From assembly GCF_910592395.1 (NCBI RefSeq), contig NC_088324.1, positions 4,430,953 to 4,494,952 of the forward strand: a stretch of 64,000 nt of DNA. Reading direction: 5' to 3'. The notes beneath the pieces were generated by a model. It searched no databases, was not told where the DNA came from, and was given only the letters and a program-made list of their open reading frames with translations. Shown one piece after another: positions 53,385-63,460 of this stretch. Made by a program: the position numbers and the translations under genes. Origin of the DNA: Lineus longissimus. Lineage: Eukaryota > Nemertea > Pilidiophora > Heteronemertea > Lineidae. The first letter of the stretch is position 1, and every line of letters starts with the position of its first letter.

Positions 53385-56300
53385 ATCTTTACATTGAAAC
53401 TAATGGCTGCAATGGATAGCTTGACCCCAAAAACCTATGTTTAGACACCAACATCAACCTCCTAGCTGAAATGGTTGCATAGGTACGGAGTCCTACAGCT
53501 ATTGGCGGCCCATCTTTGATTTCACTGCATTGGCCTATCTTTACATTGAAACTAATGGCTGCAATGGATATCTTGACCCCAAAAACCTATGTCTAGACAC
53601 CAACATCAACCTCCTAGCTGTATTGGTTGCAGAGGAACGGAGCCCTTCAGGTACTGAGAATCTTTGATTTCACTGCATTGGCCATCATTGATGGCTGCAA
53701 TGGATAGCTAGACCCAAAAACCTATGTCTAGACACCAACATCAACCTCCTAGCTGAAATGGTTGCATAGGTACGGAGACCTACAGCTATTGGCGGCCAGC
53801 ATTGGCCTATCTTTACATTGAAACTAATGGCTGCAATGGATAGCTTGACCCCATAAAACCTAAGTCTCGACACCAACATCAACCTCCTAGCTGTATTGGT
53901 TGCAGAGGAACGGAGCCCTTCAGATAGTGGCCATCTTGGATTTCACTGCATTCACCTATGTTTACATTGAAACTGGTGGCTGCAATGGATAGCTTGTTAC
54001 AGAGCATCAAAGCCCCTATAGGTATTGGCGGCAATCTTTGATTTCACTGGTTGCAGAGGAACGGAGCCCTTCAGGTACTGAGAATCTTTGATTTCACTGC
54101 ATTGGCCATCATTGATGGCTGCAATGGATAGCTAGACCCAAAAACCTATGTCTAGACACCAACATCAACCTCCTAGCTGAAATGGTTGCATAGGTACGGA
54201 GTCCTACAGCTATTGGGGGCCACCATTGGCCTATCTTTACATTGAAACTAATGGCTGCAATGGATAGCTTGACCCCAAAAACCTATGTCTAGACACCAAG
54301 ATCAACCTCCTAGCTGAAATGGTTGCATAGGTACGGAGTCCTACAGCTATTGGCGGCCAGCATTGGCCTATCTTTACATTGAAACTAATGGCTGCAATGG
54401 ATATCTTGACCCCAAAAACCTATGTCTAGACACCAACATCAACCTCCTAGCTGTATTGGTTGCAGAGGAACGGAGCCCTTCAGGTACTGAGAATCTTTGA
54501 TTTCACTGCATTGGCCATCATTGATGGCTGCAATGGATAGCTAGACCCAAAAACCTATGTCTAGACACCAACATCAACCTCCTAGCTGAAATGGTTGCAT
54601 AGGTACGGAGTCCTATAGCTATTGGGGGCCACCATTGGCCTATCTTTACATTGAAACTAATGGCTGCAATGGATAGCTTGACCCCAAAAACCTATGTCTA
54701 GACACCAACATCAACCTCCTAGCTGAAATGGTTGCATAGGTACGGAGTCCTACAGCTATTGGGGGCCACCATTGGCCTATCTTTACATTGAAACTAATGG
54801 CTGCAATGGATAGCTTGACCCCAAAAACCTATGTCTAGACACCAACATCAACCTCCTAGCTGAAATGGTTGCATAGGTACGGAGTCCTACAGCTATTGGC
54901 GGCCAGCATTGGCCTATCTTCACATTGAAACTAATGGCTGCAATGGATATCTTGACCCCAAAAACCTATGTCTAGACACCAACATCAACCTCCTAGCTGT
55001 ATTGGTTGCAGAGGAACGGAGCCCTTCAGGTATTGGCCATCTTGGATTTCACTGCATTCACCTATGTTTTACATTGAAACTGGTGGCTGCAATGGATAGC
55101 TTGTTACAGAGTATCAAAGCCCCTATAGGTATTGGCGGCAATCTTTGATTTCACTGGTTGCAGAGGAACGGAGCCCTTCAGGTACTGAGAATCTTTGATT
55201 TCACTGCATTGGCCATCATTGATGGCTGCAATGGATAGCTAGACCCAAAAACCTATGTCTAGACACCAACATCAACCTCCTAGCTGAAATGGTTGCATAG
55301 GTACGGAGTCCTACAGCTATTGGCGGCCAGCATTGGCCTATCTTTACATTGAAACTAATGGCTGCAATGGATAGCTTGACCCCAAAAACCTATGTCTAGA
55401 CACCAACATCAACCTCCTAGCTGAAATGGTTGCATAGGTACGGAGACCTACAGCTATTGGCGGCCAGCATCGGCCTATATTTACATTGAAACTAATGGCT
55501 GCAATGGATAGCTTGACCCCAAAAACCTATGTTTAGACACCAACATCAACCTCCTAGCTGAAATGGTTGCATAGGTACGGAGTCCTACAGCTATTGGCGG
55601 CCAGCATTGGCCTATCTTTACATTGAAACTAATGGCTGCAATGGATAGCTTGACCCCAAAAACCTATGTTTAGACACCAACATCAACCTCCTAGCTGAAA
55701 TGGTTGCATAGGTACGGAGTCCTACAGCTATTGGCGGCCCATCTTTGATTTCACTGCATTGGCCTATCTTTACATTGAAACTAATGGCTGCAATGGATAT
55801 CTTGACCCCAAAAACCTATGTCTAGACACCAACATCAACCTCCTAGCTGTATTGGTTGCAGAGGAACGGAGCCCTTCAGGTACTGAGAATCTTTGATTTC
55901 ACTGCATTGGCCATCATTGATGGCTGCAATGGATAGCTAGACCCAAAAACCTATGTCTAGACACCAACATCAACCTCCTAGCTGAAATGGTTGCATAGGT
56001 ACGGAGACCTACAGCTATTGGCGGCCAGCATTGGCCTATCTTTACATTGAAACTAATGGCTGCAATGGATAGCTTGACCCCAAAAACCTATGTCTAGACA
56101 CCAACATCAACCTCCTAGCTGAAATGGTTGCATAGGTACGGAGACCTACAGCTATTGGCGGCCAGCATTGGCCTATATTTACATTGAAACTAATGGCTGC
56201 AATGGATAGCTTGACCCCAAAAACCTATGTTTAGACACCAACATCAACCTCCTAGCTGAAATGGTTGCATAGGTACGGAGACCTACAGCTATTGGCGGCC

Positions 56301-57526
56301 AGCATTGGCCTATCTTTACATTGAAACTAATGGCTGCAATGGATAGCTTGACCCCAAAAACCTATGTTTAGACACCAACATCAACCTCCTAGCTGAAATG
56401 GTTGCATAGGTACGGAGACCTACAGCTATTGGCGGCCCATCTTTGATTTCACTGCATTGGCCTATCTTTACATTGAAACTAATGGCTGCAATGGATATCT
56501 TGACCCCAAAAACCTATGTCTAGACACCAACATCAACCTCCTAGCTGTATTGGTTGCAGAGGAACGGAGCCCTTCAGGTACTGAGAATCTTTGATTTCAC
56601 TGCATTGGCCATCATTGATGGCTGCAATGGATAGCTAGACCCAAACACCTATGTCTAGACACCAACATCAACCTCCTAGCTGAAATGGTTGCATAGGTAC
56701 GGAGTCCTACAGCTATTGGCGGCCAGCATTGGCCTATCTTTACATTGAAACTAATGGCTGCAATGGATAGCTTGACCCCATAAAACCTAAGTCTAGACAC
56801 CAACATCAACCTCCTAGCTGTATTGGTTGCAGAGGAACGGAGCCCTTCAGATAGTGGCCATCTTGGATTTCACTGCATTCACCTATGTTTACATTGAAAC
56901 TGGTGGCTGCAATGGATAGCTTGTTACAGAGTATCAAAGCCCCTATAGGTATTGGCGGCAATCTTTGATTTCACTGGTTGCAGAGGAACGGAGCCCTTCA
57001 GGTACTGAGAATCTTTGATTTCACTGCATTGGCCATCATTGATGGCTGCAATGGATAGCTAGACCCAAAAACCTATGTCTAGACACCAACATCAACCTCC
57101 TAGCTGAAATGGTTGCATAGGTACGGAGTCCTACAGCTATTGGGGGCCACCATTGGCCTATCTTTACATTGAAACTAATGGCTGCAATGGATAGCTTGAC
57201 CCCAAAAACCTATGTCTAGACACCAACATCAACCTCCTAGCTGTATTGGTTGCAGAGGAACGGAGCCCTTCAGGTACTGAGAATCTTTGATTTCACTGCA
57301 TTGGCCATCATTGATGGCTGCAATGGATAGCTAGACCCAAAAACCTATGTCTAGACACCAACATCAACCTCCTAGCTGAAATGGTTGCATAGGTACGGAG
57401 TCCTACAGCTATTGGGGGCCACCATTGGCCTATCTTTACATTGAAACTAATGGCTGCAATGGATAGCTTGACCCCAAAAACCTATGTCTAGACACCAACA
57501 TCAACCTCCTAGCTGAAATGGTTGCA
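53385..57526 (+). repeat. 5,575-bp offset segmental duplication, second copy
   Basis: This is the second copy of 47810-51950. A private change is CCCAAACACC near 56641 (CCCAAAAACC elsewhere). It diverges on the left at GGGGGCCACC/GGCGGCCAGC and on the right at the last type A/type D choice. Confidence 0.82.
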
Positions 57527-59924
57527 TAGGTACGGAGTCCTACAGCTATTGGCGGCCAGCATTGGCCTATCTTCACATTGAAACTAATGGCTGCAATGGA
57601 TATCTTGACCCCAAAAACCTATGTCTAGACACCAACATCAACCTCCTAGCTGTATTGGTTGCAGAGGAACGGAGCCCTTCAGGTACTGAGAATCTTTGAT
57701 TTCACTGCATTGGCCATCATTGATGGCTGCAATGGATAGCTAGACCCAAAAACCTATGTCTAGACACCAACATCAACCTCCTAGCTGAAATGGTTGCATA
57801 GGTACGGAGACCTACAGCTATTGGCGGCCAGCATTGGCCTATCTTTACATTGAAACTAATGGCTGCAATGGATAGCTTGACCCCAAAAACCTATGTTTAG
57901 ACACCAACATCAACCTCCTAGCTGAAATGGTTGCATAGGTACGGAGTCCTACAGCTATTGGCGGCCCATCTTTGATTTCACTGCATTGGCCTATCTTTAC
58001 ATTGAAACTAATGGCTGCAATGGATATCTTGACCCCAAAAACCTATGTCTAGACACCAACATCAACCTCCTAGCTGTATTGGTTGCAGAGGAACGGAGCC
58101 CTTCAGGTACTGAGAATCTTTGATTTCACTGCATTGGCCATCATTGATGGCTGCAATGGATAGCTAGACCCAAAAACCTATGTCTAGACACCAACATCAA
58201 CCTCCTAGCTGAAATGGTTGCATAGGTACGGAGTCCTACAGCTATTTGCGGCCAGCATTGGCCTATCTTTACATTGAAACTAATGGCTGCAATGGATAGC
58301 TTGACCCCATAAAACCTAAGTCTAGACACCAACATCAACCTCCTAGCTGTATTGGTTGCAGAGGAACGGAGCCCTTCAGGTATTGGCCATCTTGGATTTC
58401 ACTGCATTCACCTATGTTTTACATTGAAACTGGTGGCTGCAATGGATAGCTTGTTACAGAGTATCAAAGCCCCTATAGGTATTGGCGGCAATCTTTGATT
58501 TCACTGGTTGCAGAGGAACGGAGCCCTTCAGGTACTGAGAATCTTTGATTTCACTGCATTGGCCATCATTGATGGCTGCAATGGATAGCTAGACCCAAAA
58601 ACCTATGTCTAGACACCAACATCAACCTCCTAGCTGAAATGGTTGCATAGGTACGGAGTCCTACAGCTATTGGCGGCCAGCATTGGCCTATCTTTACATT
58701 GAAACTAATGGCTGCAATGGATAGCTTGACCCCAAAAACCTATGTCTAGACACCAACATCAACCTCCTAGCTGAAATGGTTGCATAGGTACGGAGACCTA
58801 CAGCTATTGGCGGCCAGCATTGGCCTATCTTTACATTGAAACTAATGGCTGCAATGGATAGCTTGACCCCAAAAACCTATGTCTAGACACCAACATCAAC
58901 CTCCTAGCTGAAATGGTTGCATAGGTACGGAGACCTACAGCTATTGGCGGCGAGCATTGGCCTATCTTTACATTGAAACTAATGGCTGCAATGGATAGCT
59001 TGACCCCAAAAACCTATGTTTAGACACCAACATCAACCTCCTAGCTGAAATGGTTGCATAGGTACGGAGACCTACAGCTATTGGCGGCCAGCATTGGCCT
59101 ATCTTTACATTGAAACTAATGGCTGCAATGGATAGCTTGACCCCAAAAACCTATGTTTAGACACCAACATCAACCTCCTAGCTGAAATGGTTGCATAGGT
59201 ACGGAGTCCTACAGCTATTGGCGGCCCATCTTTGATTTCACTGCATTGGCCTATCTTTACATTGAAACTAATGGCTGCAATGGATATCTTGACCCCAAAA
59301 ACCTATGTCTAGACACCAACATCAACCTCCTAGCTGTATTGGTTGCAGAGGAACGGAGCCCTTCAGGTACTGAGAATCTTTGATTTCACTGCATTGGCCA
59401 TCATTGATGGCTGCAATGGATAGCTAGACCCAAAAACCTATGTCTAGACACCAACATCAACCTCCTAGCTGAAATGGTTGCATAGGTACGGAGTCCTACA
59501 GCTATTGGCGGCCAGCATTGGCCTATCTTTACATTGAAACTAATGGCTGCAATGGATAGCTTGACCCCAAAAACCTATGTCTAGACACCAACATCAACCT
59601 CCTAGCTGAAATGGTTGCATAGGTACGGAGACCTACAGCTATTGGCGGCCAGCATTGGCCTATCTTTACATTGAAACTTATGGCTGCAATGGATAGCTTG
59701 ACCCCAAAAACCTATGTCTAGACACCAACATCAACCTCCTAGCTGAAATGGTTGCATAGGTACGGAGTCCTACAGCTATTGGCGGCCCATCTTTGATTTC
59801 ACTGCATTGGCCTATCTTTACATTGAAACTAATGGCTGCAATGGATAGCTTGACCCCAAAAACCTATGTCTAAACACCTACATCTCCTAGCTGAATTGGT
59901 TGCAGAAGTACGGAGCCCTATAGG

Positions 59925-60055
59925 TATTGGCGGCCATCTTTTTCTCATTCATGTGAACTTTACCCCCAATCAAGCAAAGGACAATACTTATATGACTTAT
60001 ATGTTATATGATTAGCTCATATAACATTGGAGGCGGCGCCTGCAAGCACGGGGCT
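59925..60055 (+). repeat. Inverted-repeat flank, right arm
   Basis: This is the counterpart of 29500-29645 in opposite orientation. The last satellite monomer reads TTGCAGAAGTACGG, a variant shared with the first monomer of array 2 (its reverse complement) but not with internal monomers. Then GGCGGCCATCTT, CATTCATGTGAACT, AAAGGACAATACTTATA and GGAGGCGGCGCCTGCAAGCA follow as in the left arm. About 135 bp present on the left after GCACGTGGCTC are missing here, including the YTDGSS motif. Confidence 0.85.
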
Positions 60056-60780
60056 CAAACTCCAAGACAGAAGCTCCCACTCCCATATTCGTACCATCTA
60101 GCATTCTCTGCTCAAACAACAGAGCTGAGATGCAAGAGCTAACCTCAGGCACTGACTATCTGATCACCACCCAAGAAGATGTAGGAGACAATCTCGTCTT
60201 GCTGACCGACACTGTCCGCATTACAGGCCCTTATGGCTGCAGCATCAGACCAATTGACTGAGAATCTACTGAAGAACCTAAATAGTCTTCTTCAAGACTA
60301 GTCCTCCAATGGATACCAGCTCACGTAGGAGTACCAGGAAATGGACGGGCAGATCAATTGGCGAAGGAAGCTAGCAAGCAGCACCAAACAAAAACCAGAA
60401 TGACGTATCGGGAATCAAAAACATTACTCAAGACGAAGCTGAAAAACCAATGGAGACACGACCCTGATGGGAATCAGCCATGGAAAGACAGCATACACCA
60501 ACTTGACAGAAAATGCCAAGTCTCCATCTATTGACTCCGTACAGGGCACTGCAAACTCCACCAGCACCTGAAGAGACTTTGGCTCCATCCAACTGCTTCC
60601 TGCGAATGTGATATGCAGGACTGTCCCTTGATGAAAAGAAGACAGGAATTTTGGCCGGAGCCATTGTCACTGAAGACTAAGCTATGGGGAACAGAAAGAC
60701 CTGCAACAAACAACCGATTTTGTCGTGGCGCACGACTTGAGGTTATAATGATTATGAAAATCCGAACGCAGAAGAAGTAG
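60056..60780 (+). pseudogene. LINE RNase H domain and C-terminus, right copy, broken
   Basis: This is the longest RNase H LINE remnant. An N-terminal deletion removes YTDGSS. RAEMQEL keeps the second catalytic acid and LLTDT the third. A 7-nt loss at about 60297 (CAAGAC/TAGTCC) shifts the frame. PAHVGVPGNGRADQLAKEAS follows with the last catalytic aspartate codon at 60352-60354. The C-terminal tail then reads TKTRMTYRESKTLLKTKL, QPWKDSIHQLDRK, SIYRLRTGHCKLHQHLKRLW and a Cys-rich SCECDMQDCP, typical of the zinc-binding-like end of such ORF2 proteins. There is no RT domain upstream, so it is a 5'-truncated or rearranged copy. The minus-strand frames at 60428-60713 are shadows. Confidence 0.87.
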
Positions 60781-60896
60781 TGTAATCCCTATTGCCCCTT
60801 TAAGAGTCACTACAGTATGGTGCTGTCATCTTCATGTCAACAGGTTAACAGTGTAATTACTGCTTTTATCAAACTTGCATTGTTTACATCTTGTCG

Positions 60897-61090
60897 TATT
60901 CAATTGAACTGTACCCGCAAATCCAGCAAAGGACAATACTGCCACAGAATAGTCAGGTAAAACATACATCACATGCTACAATATCAGATGTTATAAGATT
61001 GGCTCACTGAGGCAATGGAGGCGGCGCCTGCAAGAATGTGGCTTGCGAATATTAATATGTGCATACCAGCCTCGATTAGCTATGCTATCC
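60897..61090 (+). repeat. Third copy of the RNase H element's upstream segment
   Basis: From TATTCAATTGAACTGTACC onward this matches the inverted-repeat flanks at 29470-29645 (reverse complement) and 59950-60055. It includes GCAAAGGACAATACT and GGAGGCGGCGCCTGCAAG, and then GTGCATACCAGCCTCGAT, which only the left arm also retains. It contains a short insertion (GCCACAGAATAGTCAGG) and has no satellite before it. The preceding 60781-60896 is unassigned. It acts as a satellite-free reference for the boundary. Confidence 0.8.
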
Positions 61091-61245
61091 ATCGAAGCTT
61101 AAGCCATGATGGAAAACAGGAAAACCCCTCGGTGTAAAAATAGATTGACATCACAAGGCTGGCCAATCAACCAGGTGAAACGTCAACTAATCATTTCGTA
61201 ATAGTTACCTCGCAGTTCCACTCTGGGGTCGAAGTACTGCCCTAA
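61091..61245. other. Short spacer, nothing recognised
   Basis: This is sequence between the RNase H element remnant and the first plus-strand ORF2 unit. No coding frame, RNA gene or repeat is visible. The left arm has no counterpart; there the two elements are joined directly. Confidence 0.45.
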
Positions 61246-61655
61246 TGATGCTTATGACTTTTGAACACCGCATTCTTGTGTAAAAAAATATTGATTCTCA
61301 TTGGAAAGAAATAATTATAAAAAAGTATTGCAATTCTTATACACTTGTGGAGCAATTGAAATACCAGATAAATATATGAATTAGAAATATATGATTAAGA
61401 CAATTTGATACAGTCCAACTGTGATTTAATTAGTTTTAAACTTAATCAAAATTAATCAAAGAATGATCTTTTATAAACAGTGGTAGTGGGGATAAACAAG
61501 ATTTACTAAGACCAGACAAAACAGTGATACCTTTTGAATCACTGGGACTAAAAGCAACCGAATGGTTCAAATGGAGAGGGTTAATGGATGTTATTATAAA
61601 TAAGATTTGGCGTTATAATTTTAACACTGATAACAATAATGTATTCATGGTACAG
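61246..61655 (+). pseudogene. ORF2-derived unit, right side, copy A (diverged)
   Basis: This is a plus-strand copy of the array-1 unit, the most degraded in the window. It keeps TTTTGAACACCGCATTCTT, the IPDKY region and the WFKWRGLMDVIINKIWRY region. It has lost much of the LFDYLWSGKN to NPSQKTYLW region, and HWKEVGINYIS is disrupted (AACAGTGGTAGTGGGGAT). No usable open frame remains. Confidence 0.82.
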
Positions 61656-62174
61656 GATGTTGGTTATGACTTCTGAACACCGCATTCTTAAGTGTAAAAA
61701 AATATTTGATTAATTGGAAGCAAAGAAATTTGACTCTCATTGGAAAGACAATAATTATAAAATCGTTCATCATGTCTCAATTCTTATACACTTGTGGAGC
61801 AATTGAAATACCAGATAAATACATGAAATAGAAAATCTAATTTTCGATTATTTCTGGTCAGGAAAAAATATTGATTTAGATATTTTGATACAGTCGAAGT
61901 GTGATTTAATTAGTTTTAAACTTAAAGATAATCCTTCTCAAAGAACATATTCGTGGTACAATAAATTAATCAAAATTAATCAAAGAATGATCTTTTATAA
62001 ACATTGGAAGGAAGTAGGGATAAATTATATTTCAGATTTACTAAGACCAGACAAAACAGTGATACCTTTTGAATCACTGGGACTAAAAGCAACCGAATGG
62101 TTCAAATGGAGAGGGTTAATGGATGTTATTATAAATAAGATTTGGCGTTATAATTTACAGGATGTTGAATAACG
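61656..62174 (+). pseudogene. ORF2-derived unit, right side, copy B
   Basis: This is a well-kept plus-strand unit with a 95-codon frame at 61885-62172 carrying QSKCDLI, PSQRTYSWYNK, YKHWKEVGINYISDLL and WFKWRGLMDVIINKIWRY. SKCD, RTY and WYNK match the left-array edge unit at 28621-28947, not the array consensus. The 15-bp tandem duplication found in most array-1 units (AAATACATGAAATAG twice) is single here. The unit ends with a small deletion and a repeated GGATGTTG at the joint to copy C. Confidence 0.85.
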
Positions 62175-62577
62175 GATGTTGGTTATGACTTTTGAACACC
62201 GCATTCTTAAGTGTAAAAAATATTGATTAATTGGAAGCAAAGAAATTTGACTCTGTCTCAATTCTTATACACTTGTGGAGCAATTGAAATACCAGATAAA
62301 TACATGAAATAGAAGATCTAATTTTCGATTATCTCTGGTCAGGAAAAAATATTGATTTAGACATTTTGATACAGTCGAACTGTGATTTAATTAGTTTTAA
62401 ACTTAAAGATAATCCTTCTCAAAAAACATATTTATGGAACAATAAATTAATCAAAATTAATCAAAGAATGATCTTTTATAAACATTGGAAGGAAGTAGGG
62501 ATAAATTATATTTCAGATTTACTAAGACCAGAAAAAACAGTGATACCTTTTGAATCACTGGGACTAAAAGCAACCGA
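62175..62577 (+). pseudogene. ORF2-derived unit, right side, copy C
   Basis: The third plus-strand unit has consensus-type residues (QSNCDLI, PSQKTYLWNNK) in a frame at 62366-62584 that stops after LKATEW. A 39-nt-scale deletion removes sequence between TTTGACTCT and GTCTCAATTC. The 15-bp internal duplication is absent, as in copy B. It is joined at GAATGG to the LINE 3' part, skipping the native sequence between WFKWRGL and the C-terminal Cys/His region. Confidence 0.83.
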
Positions 62578-62934
62578 ATGGTAGATAACATCATACATTC
62601 TTTTTTGGACTGTCAGGGTATTCAGGAGTTTTGGGGAAATATTAAGGGCTGGCTTCAGCCATTATCAAACCAAATTACAAAAATAAATATTTTTTTGGGG
62701 GTGAGGGATAAACTGTTGTGCACAGTCATTTTTTCGGCCAATATTCACAACAGAAGATTAGAAAATTCTCTTAAACATATAGAATTCACAATAGCATGTA
62801 AAAATAACAAAGTAGATTTATTCAATGAGAAATGGGAACCTATTCAATACTTACTGTTAAATTTGGGGGGTGGGGGGTGGAGTTGTCTTGTTTCAATACC
62901 AAAAAAAAATCATCAAATGTATATGATGTATTAA
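62578..62934 (+). pseudogene. C-terminus of the parent LINE ORF2
   Basis: A 118-codon frame reads IIHSFLDCQGIQEFWGNIKG, then TKINIFLGVRD, then FSANIHNRRLENSLKHIEFT and NEKWEPIQYLL. The H-x-F-x-x-C-x-x-x-x-x-FW pattern is the familiar end of the zinc-binding-like region of many LINE ORF2 proteins, and a K/R-rich helical tail usually follows, as here. This is the only place in the window where the ORF2-derived unit runs on into its natural neighbour, so it gives the parent element's orientation. The first residues belong to the wrong frame relative to copy C, so the gene is broken. A G-rich run (62865-62880) near the end encodes GGGGW. No RT domain, promoter or poly-A tail is visible. Confidence 0.8.
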
Positions 62935-63113
62935 TGTTATAGGTCAATTAATTGTAAAGGAGCATGGTGGTGTAATTTGCCAGCATGTTCGTAGCAAAAG
63001 TTCTATGTAATGATGTTTGATGCGCCACTATCTAATCATGAAAAATGTAATAAGCCCATCAGTCGCTGAAGTATGCGCCAACATTAATTATGGCACGCCA
63101 AAGTGGAATAAAT
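62935..63113. other. LINE 3' flank, nothing recognised
   Basis: This is AT-rich sequence following the ORF2 stop. It may be the element's 3' untranslated region, but no poly-A or simple-repeat tail marks an end, so the LINE boundary cannot be placed. Confidence 0.4.
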
Positions 63114-63338
63114 GCAAGACTTGAAAATTTAATACAACATTTTGAAATATACAGGCAAGACTTGAATATTTAATACAACATTTTGAAATATACAGGCAAC
63201 ACTTGAAAAAACATGCCAATATTTCAAAAACTTTAATAACTTGAAAATATGATGCAAAATTTCCTGAAAATGTAGGTCAACTTGTTTTCAAATATATGTG
63301 GCAACCCTTGGAAAAAACATGGCAACATGAATAAAATC
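63114..63338 (+). repeat. Degenerate tandem repeat, 41-bp core
   Basis: GCAAGACTTGAA-A/T-ATTTAATAC begins at 63114 and 63155 and again, changed, at 63196, giving a 41-bp period. Looser copies follow, with GGCAACACTTGAAAAAACAT near 63195 echoed by GGCAACCCTTGGAAAAAACA near 63300. The unit decays from left to right. Confidence 0.75.
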
Positions 63339-63348
63339 TCGCAACATT

Positions 63349-63460
63349 CACGTGACCGAACAATACCACGTGATCTTCCTTTTCCACTGAGGAACGTGAT
63401 TTATTTTCTACACACCAGGCAACGCCATTTTGTTTCCCATATTTGGCACATGCGTCATAA
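63349..63460. promoter_or_regulatory. Cluster of promoter-like motifs (tentative)
   Basis: Two E-box palindromes (CACGTGAC at 63349-63356 and CACGTGA at 63367-63373) lie 18 bp apart. They are followed by AACGCCATTTTG at 63421-63432, similar to a YY1 site, and TGCGTCATAA at 63451-63460, similar to a CRE/ATF site. These are bHLH, YY1 and bZIP consensus patterns by inspection only. No downstream gene is visible before the window ends, so the target and direction are unknown. Confidence 0.25.

Larger units (their letters stand above)
39308..59940 (+). repeat. Satellite array 3, homogenised, 137-bp main monomer
   Basis: This is a tandem array of the same satellite as 29646-37655 in the opposite orientation. 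The anchor GGCCTATCTTTACATTGAAA recurs every 137 bp (ggcc at 46833, 46970 and 47107). Four variants are mixed in. Type A ends CTGAAATGGTTGCATAGGTACGG. Type B has CTGTATTGGTTGCAGAGGAACGG and GGTACTGAGAATC, joining to GCCATCATTGATGGC. Type C has GATAGCTTGTTACAGAG and AAGCCCCTATAGG. Type D has GGCGGCCCATCTTTG. An XbaI site (TCTAGA) sits in most monomers. The array is non-coding; frames of 65-79 codons recur only because blocks recur. Roughly 140 monomers are present. The array ends at GGCGGCCATCTT. Confidence 0.93.

Noticed and set aside
45150-58338. Repeated 65- and 79-codon frames in array 3
   Set aside because: They are identical copies tied to the same higher-order blocks, with no domain and no start context. 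They are chance frames through 137-bp monomers.
39308-59940. CRISPR-like regular spacing
   Set aside because: The repeats are about 137 bp with no unique spacers and no cas genes, and the window is eukaryotic in character. It is plain satellite.
39308-59940. CENP-B box in the satellite
   Set aside because: I looked for the NTTCGNNNNANNCGGGN pattern in both satellite families; GGTTCGAGCACC and GAGGAACGGAGC do not fit.
29470-60055. Terminal inverted repeats of a DNA transposon
   Set aside because: The inverted flanks continue into RNase H LINE sequence on both sides and no transposase or target-site duplication is visible. A simple cut-and-paste element is less likely than an inverted duplication.
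62865-62880. G-quadruplex at the G-rich run
   Set aside because: There are only two G6 runs and a GG, so a stable four-run structure with loops is not supported. It is noted within the LINE tail.
62935-63113. Poly-A tail marking the LINE end
   Set aside because: No A-run or simple-repeat tail could be found after the ORF2 stop.
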